The notes below the pieces were generated by a model. That model did not search any database, was not told where the DNA came from, and saw nothing but the letters and a program-made list of their open reading frames with translations. Positions 1 through 5,203 of a DNA stretch of 5,203 bases are shown piece after piece. The position numbers and the translations under genes were made by a program. How positions within the stretch are numbered: the first letter of the stretch is position 1; each line of letters opens with the position of its first letter. The stretch is from an uncultured beta proteobacterium. Its GTDB lineage: Bacteria; Pseudomonadota; Gammaproteobacteria; Burkholderiales; Burkholderiaceae_C. The stretch lies in contig CAJBVC010000860.1 of assembly GCA_903958915.1 (NCBI GenBank), positions 1 to 5,203 of the forward strand. Direction: 5' to 3'.

Positions 1-870
1 GAACGCATTGGCGTTGCCCTGCTCAAGCAGCACCGCCACCACGGCAAGCTGGCCTTCGTCGTTCTTGTGTACCAGGTGCGCCACCATCGAGGCTCGCTTG
101 AAGTTGATCTGTTCTTCCGAGGGCGTGTGGAAGTGGAACTGCGCCAGACGGAAGCGCGAGCCACGCACGATGAGAAAGTTGTCGCCCTGCATATCCACCT
201 GAATCGTGTGGCCGTTGTTGACTACGGTGGCGTTGCTCGGGCTGTAATTGAATTGCAGCGCTTCGGCCGGGCCCTGCAATGTGCTGCCTTCCTCGATGTT
301 GATGGGCGACTGGCGTTTGCCGATGGCGCACACATTGAACTCGGGCTTGAGTTGACCCCAAGCCTGCGGGCCGGTGTCTCCCTCGTAGGTCCAATGCACT
401 TCCCCACCATGGCCAGTGGTTGCAGTGGCGTGGATGGTGGCAACCGCAGCAGGCGGGGGTCGGCCGGTGAGGGCGATCGCTCTGGCGCGAATGTACTGGC
501 GGCTTGCCGACGACGCGACCGGCTCGGAGCCGTGGCCGGCGACGGCCGGTTTAGCTGCTGGCGTTGCCGGTGCCGGTGCCGCGTTCGTGCCGCGCAGTTT
601 GGGATCCACCACCAAGGTGAGCTTCTTGTTGGGCAGAATGCTGCCACCCAATGCCTCGCGGACCTTGTTGCCTACCTCTTTGGCATTGCTGCTGGTGTTG
701 GCCTCAATATCGGCTTTCGTACCCGGCACTGCCTTGGCGGGTGCAGCATGTGCATCGGCCTTCGGTTCAGCGGCCATGGCGACGCTCACTAAAGCCGGAC
801 CAAGTACACAGGCCGCAACCCAGTTCAGCCATGTGATTTGCCGGGCAGGAGATCTGGAATGTGTTTTCAT
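1..870 (-). CDS. Alpha-class carbonic anhydrase, exported, C-terminus cut by window edge
   Basis: The minus-strand frame is open from an ATG at 870 to the window edge without a stop (290 residues visible). Alpha-carbonic anhydrases are zinc enzymes that interconvert CO2 and bicarbonate. Residues 1-33 look like a signal peptide: basic start, hydrophobic stretch around 14-32, and an AMA|AE cleavage site, so the enzyme should act in the periplasm. A low-complexity Ala/Pro/Lys linker of about 120 residues follows. The catalytic domain begins near residue 155 (GGEVHWTYEG). It shows WGQLKPEF (171-178), QSPINI (187-192), the proton-shuttle-type His221 in NNGHTIQV, zinc ligands His246 and His248 in QFHFHTPSEE, a gatekeeper-type Glu at 252, and the third zinc ligand His265 in VAHLVHK. 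The position two before His265, usually Glu in animal enzymes, is Val. The C-terminal portion with the catalytic Thr is outside the window. No clear Shine-Dalgarno precedes the ATG. It is divergent from ruvB. Confidence 0.93.
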   Translation of the reverse strand, partial: MKTHSRSPARQITWLNWVAACVLGPALVSVAMAAEPKADAHAAPAKAVPGTKADIEANTSSNAKEVGNKVREALGGSILPNKKLTLVVDPKLRGTNAAPAPATPAAKPAVAGHGSEPVASSASRQYIRARAIALTGRPPPAAVATIHATATTGHGGEVHWTYEGDTGPQAWGQLKPEFNVCAIGKRQSPINIEEGSTLQGPAEALQFNYSPSNATVVNNGHTIQVDMQGDNFLIVRGSRFRLAQFHFHTPSEEQINFKRASMVAHLVHKNDEGQLAVVAVLLEQGNANAF

Positions 871-1011
871 GGTGGCGGGGCGTCGATTAGCGCGATCTTG
901 GAACTCCCTGGAAATCAGGGCGTGGCGCCTCTATCGTATCGGCATACGCGACGGCTTACTTGAATCAGCGCCACGTGCGTGCGGCAAGGTCCCGGCGCGC
1001 TATAGTGAGCC
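871..1011. promoter_or_regulatory. Divergent intergenic region between carbonic anhydrase gene and ruvB
   Basis: This 141-bp gap separates two divergent start codons and must contain promoters for both. Two short perfect inverted repeats are visible: CCCTG-gaaat-CAGGG at 906-920 and CGTAT-cggc-ATACG at 935-948. Either could be an operator or chance. No convincing -35/-10 pair for the carbonic anhydrase gene can be picked by eye. The role is inferred from position only. Confidence 0.5.
1001..1006 (+). promoter_or_regulatory. Candidate -10 box of ruvB, possibly giving a leaderless mRNA
   Basis: TATAGT matches five of six positions of the bacterial -10 consensus and ends five bases before the ruvB ATG at 1012. 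Transcription from it would start at or next to the A of the ATG. There is no recognisable -35 hexamer 16-18 bp upstream (the region is GC-rich, around 977-984), so the call is tentative. Confidence 0.3.
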
Positions 1012-2070
<1,059 letters not shown>

Positions 2071-2135
2071 ATTGCTACGAAAAATGTAGCTCCTCACGCA
2101 ACCCAGACGGGCGCTATGGCCATTTTGTCTTAAAT
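2071..2135 (+). repeat. Intergenic ~65-bp repeat, copy 1 (degenerate)
   Basis: This stretch begins directly after the ruvB stop codon. It aligns without gaps over its first 50 bases to 3143-3192, with 38 identical positions. Shared blocks are GCTAC-A-rich-GTAGCT, ACGCAA and CCAGACGGGCG, and both copies end in a T-rich tail and TAAAT. The first block forms a small hairpin, GCTAC 2074-2078 with GTAGC 2086-2090. The larger hairpin that is near-perfect in copy 2 is eroded here, with only about half the pairs kept. As ruvB's 3' trailer it may still give weak termination at the TTTTGTCTT tail, but no strong terminator is seen. Confidence 0.72.
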
Positions 2136-2157
2136 TCTTCGTCGCAAATGCTCACTC

Positions 2158-2258
2158 GTCCAGGAGCCTGAGTGGCTGAGGGTTCTGCGCAGGTAAAAGG
2201 AGGAGCCCGCAGGGCGGGGGACACGGAGCAGGGCCCTCTGCCGCTCAGGCTTCTGGAC
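2158..2258 (+). ncRNA. Long hairpin element, candidate structured RNA or palindromic repeat
   Basis: Bases 2158-2176 pair with 2240-2258 (19 bp). After one T-T mismatch (2177/2239), 2178-2188 pair with 2228-2238 (11 bp). The 30 pairs include four G-U wobbles (2164/2252, 2173/2244, 2183/2233, 2184/2232). On the plus strand these are allowed RNA pairs; on the minus strand they would be A-C mismatches. This points to a plus-strand RNA, in the same direction as ruvB. The 39-nt apical segment (2189-2227) is purine-rich, contains four GGA triplets, an AAGGAGG at 2197-2203 with no start codon after it, and a small GCCC-gca-GGGC hairpin (2205-2215). There is no T-tract on either side, so it is not a standard intrinsic terminator. 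It could be an independent small RNA, a 3'-UTR structure of ruvB, or a dispersed palindromic element. The fold is seen; the function is unknown. Confidence 0.5.
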
Positions 2259-2262
2259 ATCC

Positions 2263-2676
2263 CTAAGCCGCGAAAAACGGGTTCACCAAGGTGAGTGCAT
2301 CAAAACGCTGGCCATGGGTCAGGTCTTCGGTGTAAAGGGTTTGCGCGCCACAGCGCATAGCAGCTTCGATCACCATGGCGTCCCAAATGGAAAGCTGGTG
2401 TTGCACAGATTTTTCCATTGCCGCGGTCACCAGACTCACGTCCGTTTGCACCACAGACCAGTGGGCGTACGCCATAGCCAACGCTTTGGCCTGTGCCGGC
2501 AGCATCCGTTGTTTGCGTGTCAGCACATTGAATAACTCGATCAACACCTGGGTACTGATCACGGCGTCTCCAGTCATGCTCGCCTGTGACACCAGCGACC
2601 TTGCAATGGCTTGCTTGCGTGGCGCCGTGGTGTCGGTGCAATAGACCAGCACGTTGGTATCAAAGAAGATACTCAC
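2263..2676 (-). CDS. vapC: PIN-domain ribonuclease toxin of a VapBC-type toxin-antitoxin pair
   Basis: The 137-residue product is a PIN-domain protein, the family of Mg2+-dependent RNases that act as VapC toxins, usually by cutting tRNA or rRNA. The characteristic acidic residues are present: Asp6 in FFDTNVLVY, Glu47 in STQVLIELFN, Asp99 in SIWDAMVIEAA, and Glu117/Asp118 in TLYTEDLTHGQ. Length is normal and all catalytic acids are kept, so the toxin is probably active. Translation starts at a GTG (2676-2674) inside a GTGA overlap with the antitoxin stop codon, with AGGG at 2686-2683 six bases upstream. The overlap implies translational coupling and co-transcription. The cellular RNA target cannot be read from the sequence. 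Confidence 0.93.
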   Translation of the reverse strand: MSIFFDTNVLVYCTDTTAPRKQAIARSLVSQASMTGDAVISTQVLIELFNVLTRKQRMLPAQAKALAMAYAHWSVVQTDVSLVTAAMEKSVQHQLSIWDAMVIEAAMRCGAQTLYTEDLTHGQRFDALTLVNPFFAA

Positions 2677-3011
2677 ACCTTGCCCTGTGGTGCAGGGTTT
2701 GCAGTCAGGTCTGAAGCGTTGCGGTCATTGGCGCGAAAGTCTCCCTCGTAGAGTTCATCGCGCAGCGTTTTGCGGCTGGAGCCGCCTTTTGATGACAAAG
2801 GTGCCTGGGTTGCCAGGGTCGCGCTCTCTATGGCTTGCATGAGGTTGGTGGTGGCTTCTTCGCGCAGGCGTTTGGTGGCGTCATCCGTGCCGTTCACATA
2901 CTGCTGCAGGAGTTCACGCACCTTGGCACTGAGCGAAGTCCCCTGCTGTGCGACACGGATACGTGCCTGCTTGATCAGCTGGTCATCAATGGAAATGGTG
3001 AGGTTGGACAT
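2673..3011 (-). CDS. vapB: Ribbon-helix-helix antitoxin partner of the PIN toxin
   Basis: The 112-residue product starts with a ribbon-helix-helix DNA-binding domain: strand NLTISID (3-9), then two helices covering about 10-24 and 26-40 (DQLIKQARIRVAQQ and SAKVRELLQQYV). A charged, less ordered C-terminal half follows. Near residues 80-92 it has RKTLRDELYEGDF, resembling the toxin-binding tails of antitoxins paired with PIN toxins. It should neutralise the downstream toxin and repress its own operon. The ATG at 3011 is preferred over an in-frame ATG at 3068. The RHH strand normally lies at the extreme N-terminus, a GGAAG ribosome site lies seven bases before 3011, and the upstream ATG lies inside the operator and upstream of the likely promoter. 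At 112 residues it is longer than many VapB antitoxins. The symbol reflects the pairing with a PIN toxin, not a known subfamily. Confidence 0.88.
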   Translation of the reverse strand: MSNLTISIDDQLIKQARIRVAQQGTSLSAKVRELLQQYVNGTDDATKRLREEATTNLMQAIESATLATQAPLSSKGGSSRKTLRDELYEGDFRANDRNASDLTANPAPQGKV

Positions 3012-3018
3012 GGCAAGG

Positions 3019-3023
3019 CTTCC
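3019..3023 (-). promoter_or_regulatory. Ribosome binding site of the antitoxin gene
   Basis: The minus strand reads GGAAG, seven bases before the ATG at 3011. It is the best Shine-Dalgarno match in the area and decides the start of the antitoxin. Confidence 0.7.
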
Positions 3024-3038
3024 AATCGAGTAAGACCC

Positions 3039-3068
3039 AGTGTAGCGCAGTTTCACATTTTCACACAA
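3039..3068 (-). promoter_or_regulatory. Candidate promoter of the toxin-antitoxin operon
   Basis: On the minus strand TTGTGT (3068-3063) and TACACT (3044-3039) are separated by 18 bp, a plausible sigma-70 pair of moderate quality. Transcription would begin near 3032, giving a leader of about 20 bases before the antitoxin ATG at 3011. The -35 lies inside the palindromic operator, so bound antitoxin would block RNA polymerase. This is inferred by eye; other hexamer choices are possible. Confidence 0.5.
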
Positions 3069-3085
3069 CCGTGTGAACCTGTGAA
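3052..3085. promoter_or_regulatory. Four-half-site palindromic operator of the toxin-antitoxin operon
   Basis: Four hexamers are arranged symmetrically about 3068.5: TTCACA at 3052-3057 and 3060-3065, then TGTGAA at 3072-3077 and 3080-3085. Each pair is spaced by 8 bp and the inner arms extend to TTCACAC/GTGTGAA. Thirteen bases per arm are perfectly complementary across the 34-bp site. Ribbon-helix-helix antitoxins bind such tandem and inverted half-sites cooperatively, so this is the probable site of autorepression by the adjacent antitoxin and its toxin complex. Confidence 0.75.
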
Positions 3086-3142
3086 TCTGTGTATGCCACC
3101 ATGCTCAGGGAGCGGTCTTTGCCAACCACACTGGCTATTACT

Positions 3143-3208
3143 TGTGCTACCAAAACCGTAGCTGCTAACGCAATCCAGACGGGCGTTGCAGCTACTTTTT
3201 CCCTAAAT
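3143..3208 (+). repeat. Intergenic ~65-bp repeat, copy 2 (well-preserved)
   Basis: This is the same element as at 2071-2135, in the same orientation, with 38 of the first 50 positions identical. It contains three arms: GCTAC (3146-3150), GTAGC (3158-3162) and GCTAC (3191-3195). The middle arm can pair with either neighbour, but the downstream pairing is much longer. Its right end overlaps the last two codons of the TonB receptor gene (stop at 3205-3203). The two copies bracket the hairpin element and the toxin-antitoxin genes. Confidence 0.72.
3158..3200. terminator. Strong hairpin with T-tract, possible bidirectional terminator after the TonB receptor gene
   Basis: GTAGCTGC (3158-3165) pairs with GCAGCTAC (3188-3195). 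After a bulged T (3166), AACGC (3167-3171) pairs with GCGTT (3183-3187). This gives 13 bp around an 11-base loop. On the plus strand it is followed at once by TTTTT (3196-3200), a textbook intrinsic terminator shape, but no plus-strand gene leads into it. On the minus strand it begins 8 bases after the TonB receptor stop codon and is followed by the weaker CGGTTTTGG. The likely job is ending the receptor transcript before the antitoxin operator and stopping plus-strand readthrough. Confidence 0.6.
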
Positions 3209-5203
3209 CTTCAGCTCCATCCGTAGGCCCCAGTTGACGTTCGAGGTGTTGGTGCTCTCGTTGATCTGTGTGCGTAGACCGTTGGCCAGACTGCTGCTGG
3301 TCAGATAGTCGCGCGGCAAGAGGTTACTGGCGCTCAGGCGCAACTGGGTGGCGGGGTTGATGGTCCAGACCACAAAGGCGTCGGCAATGATTTTTTCGCT
3401 GACCCAACTGGTCTGGATGTCGCTGAGCGCCACCGCGTACGACGGCGTGTAGTTGACACTGGCGCCCACGCTGAGGGGCCATTCGCGCAGCCGGTAGTCG
3501 GCACCGATATTGGCGGTGCCCCGCGGTTGCCCTTCCAGCCGGTTGTCGGGGCCAGGAACGCCCTCGACGCGCGAGTCAAACAGGCTGACGTTGGTGCGCA
3601 CGGAGATGGGCAGCGCATCGTCCCACAACTCGTCCAGGCGGAACTTGGCTTCCAGTTCCAGCCCGTAGGTCACCGCGTTGCCCACGTTCTGCGGGCGCGA
3701 GACCCAGCGTTTTTGGTCCGACCAGGAGACGTCTTCCAGCACGATGGTGCGGCGCATCAGATCGCTGATGTTGCGGTAGAACACATTGGCGCTGAGCAGG
3801 CCGCCCTTGGTGAGATAGTGCTCGTAGCCCAGTTCCAGGCCGCTGGCCAGTTCCGGGCGCAAATCGGGGTTGCCGGCGCGGTCGGGGCTGCCGATCTCGT
3901 TGGCGCCGCTGGGGAAGCGCTGGGAGAGCGAGGGCCGCGCGATCAGGTCCTGCAAGGTGGCGGCCTTGTAGCTGCGGGTCAGGCTGGCACGCACCTGGTC
4001 GCGGCTGGTCTCGGTGGGGCGCCAGGTGGCGTGGAACAGCGGGGTGGTCACGCTGCTGAAGTTGTTGGCCTGGTAATTCTCACGGTCACTGGTGGTGCGA
4101 ATGCCTTCCCAGCGAATACCGGCGTAGGCCGAAATCTGCTTGTTGACGTTCCACTCGTCCTGCACGTAGCCCGCCATGCGCAGCGTGGCAGCGCTCAGGT
4201 CGTCACCGAATTCGTTGAGGATGGGCAATCCGTCTTGCAGCGTGGTGCGGGCCTGGTTGCGCTGGTTACTGTCCAGTTCCAGGCCACCGACCAGGCTGTG
4301 CTCGTTGGCCAATTGGTGCCACAGCTTGGCGTTGAGGGTACTGCTGTTCTCGCGTGTATTGGATTGGTCGTCGGTGGTACGGGATGCCAGGCCCATCGTG
4401 GAGTACTCGTTACGCACAGAATGGCTGTCGTTGGTACTCACGCCCGCGCCGCCGCGCACTTCGGTGCGGGTGGAGTCGTTCAGGCGCTTTTGCCACTGGG
4501 CGTTCACGCGCAGGGTGCCAAAGCTGCCCGTGCCCGCGCTCTGGAAGCTGCCATACGGTTGCTCTATCACGCCGCCAGGCGCCTGCACCAATGTCCGATG
4601 CCCCCTGGATTTGCCTTCCGAGAACACCAGAAACGGCATCAGTGCCAGTGTCTCGCCGTCGCCCAATTTCATCTGGATGCGCCCATTGAGGTGGATGCCA
4701 TCGCGTTCTTCCACGCTGGAGCCGGTTTCGCGCTGGTCCAGCACGATGGTATTGCCCGGGGCATCCACCCAGCGCGTGCGGCTGTCGGCATCGTCCTGAC
4801 GGTTGGTGTGCATGGCCGACAGGGTGAAGGTGTAATCGGTGTCCTCGGACGCTTTGTCATTGCGCGTCCACGAGACCACCGGTGAGGCGCGCCCGTTTTC
4901 CAAACCCACCCCGGCGCGAAACTCGTTGAGCTTGCGCTTGAGCGCTTCTTTCAGCACAACATTGATGGTGCCTGCCACCGCCCGTGCACCGTACTCGGCC
5001 GTCGGCGCCCGCAGGATCTCAATGCGTTCCACCTGATCGGGCGGAATGTCGCCCAGGCTGTAGCCCGGCCCCATGCGCTCGCCATTGACGAGCAGTTGGG
5101 TGTAGCCGCCACCCATGCCACGCATGCGCACGTCGCCGCCACCGCGCCCGGGGCGGCCGCCTTGCGTGACGCCGGGAAGACGCTTGAGTACTTCGGCCAC
5201 CGA
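3203..5203 (-). CDS. TonB-dependent outer-membrane receptor, N-terminus cut by window edge
   Basis: The frame is open from the right window edge to a TAG at 3205-3203, giving 666 visible residues of the C-terminal part. The first ~90 are most of a TonB plug domain: SVAEVLKRLPGV, a Gly/Arg-rich RPGRGGGDVRMRGMGGG stretch, YTQLLVNGERM, then IPPDQVERIEILRAPTAEY and GTINVVLKE. The rest reads as a 22-strand-type beta-barrel with alternating polar and hydrophobic residues, a YVQDEWNVN...YAGIRWE segment, LTRSYKAATLQDLIARPSLS, PDLRPELASGLELGYEHYL, and the final NWGLRMELKI. Such receptors import ferric siderophores or other scarce ligands across the outer membrane using TonB-ExbBD energy. The ligand cannot be told from this sequence. 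Signal peptide, TonB box and true start are beyond the window; the GTG at 5200 is only an internal Val codon. The last residue is Ile rather than the more usual aromatic. No adjacent siderophore or regulator gene is visible. Confidence 0.95.
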   Translation of the reverse strand, partial: SVAEVLKRLPGVTQGGRPGRGGGDVRMRGMGGGYTQLLVNGERMGPGYSLGDIPPDQVERIEILRAPTAEYGARAVAGTINVVLKEALKRKLNEFRAGVGLENGRASPVVSWTRNDKASEDTDYTFTLSAMHTNRQDDADSRTRWVDAPGNTIVLDQRETGSSVEERDGIHLNGRIQMKLGDGETLALMPFLVFSEGKSRGHRTLVQAPGGVIEQPYGSFQSAGTGSFGTLRVNAQWQKRLNDSTRTEVRGGAGVSTNDSHSVRNEYSTMGLASRTTDDQSNTRENSSTLNAKLWHQLANEHSLVGGLELDSNQRNQARTTLQDGLPILNEFGDDLSAATLRMAGYVQDEWNVNKQISAYAGIRWEGIRTTSDRENYQANNFSSVTTPLFHATWRPTETSRDQVRASLTRSYKAATLQDLIARPSLSQRFPSGANEIGSPDRAGNPDLRPELASGLELGYEHYLTKGGLLSANVFYRNISDLMRRTIVLEDVSWSDQKRWVSRPQNVGNAVTYGLELEAKFRLDELWDDALPISVRTNVSLFDSRVEGVPGPDNRLEGQPRGTANIGADYRLREWPLSVGASVNYTPSYAVALSDIQTSWVSEKIIADAFVVWTINPATQLRLSASNLLPRDYLTSSSLANGLRTQINESTNTSNVNWGLRMELKI

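Noticed and set aside
67..792. 241-residue plus-strand open frame antisense to the carbonic anhydrase gene
   Set aside because: The minus-strand frame encodes unmistakable alpha-carbonic anhydrase motifs; the plus-strand product has no family features.
2158..2258. Long hairpin read as an intrinsic terminator or an integron attC site
   Set aside because: There is no T-tract on either strand, the apical region is too large for a standard terminator, and the GTTRRRY/RYYYAAC core sites of attC are absent.
2673..3068. Antitoxin extended to the in-frame ATG at 3068
   Set aside because: The extra 19 residues run through the operator and the candidate promoter, have no ribosome site, and push the RHH strand away from the N-terminus.
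3086..3142. Possible small gene between the operator and repeat copy 2
   Set aside because: No open frame with a start and ribosome site was seen; nothing interpretable is present in this short stretch.
2654..3161. Plus-strand open frames opposite the antitoxin gene (2654-2842, 2770-3033, 2835-3161)
   Set aside because: They are shadows of the antitoxin gene and its promoter, without ribosome sites or domain signatures.
3527..4885. 452-residue plus-strand open frame antisense to the TonB receptor gene
   Set aside because: It is rich in Ala, Val, Gly, His and Gln with no recognisable domain, lies wholly inside a clear TonB receptor, and is the type of shadow frame produced opposite GC-rich genes.

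Overview
The window looks like a chromosomal piece of a Burkholderiales bacterium, most likely of the Comamonadaceae (Rhodoferax/Polaromonas/Acidovorax-like). This is inferred from the high G+C content, the style of the RuvB N-terminus, a periplasmic alpha-carbonic anhydrase with a long Ala/Pro-rich linker, and short dispersed intergenic repeats. The assignment rests on recollection of protein families, not on a database search.

Layout. Positions 1-870 (minus strand) hold the N-terminal 290 residues of an exported alpha-carbonic anhydrase, cut by the left edge. A 141-bp divergent intergenic region follows, then a complete ruvB (1012-2070, plus strand), the Holliday-junction branch-migration motor. 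Its ATG sits just behind a TATAGT box and has no Shine-Dalgarno, so the mRNA may be leaderless. The space between ruvB and the next, convergent gene (2071-2262) is not empty. It holds one copy of a ~65-bp repeat and then a ~101-nt palindrome able to fold into a 30-bp hairpin, with a purine-rich 39-nt apical part and four G-U wobbles that are only wobbles on the plus strand. Positions 2263-3011 (minus strand) carry a two-gene toxin-antitoxin operon: a ribbon-helix-helix antitoxin followed, with a 4-bp GTGA overlap, by a PIN-domain VapC-type toxin. Its promoter region contains a four-half-site palindromic operator (3052-3085). A second copy of the ~65-bp repeat (3143-3208) forms a strong hairpin that looks like a terminator. 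It lies at the 3' end of a TonB-dependent outer-membrane receptor (3203 to beyond 5203, minus strand), whose signal peptide, TonB box and first part of the plug lie outside the window.

The genes do not form one pathway. Carbonic anhydrase (periplasm), RuvB (cytoplasmic DNA repair) and the TonB receptor (outer membrane uptake) are independent units, with a self-regulated toxin-antitoxin module and two kinds of structured intergenic element between them. The parts most worth following up are the long plus-strand hairpin at 2158-2258, the paired repeats that flank the toxin-antitoxin block, and the symmetric operator.
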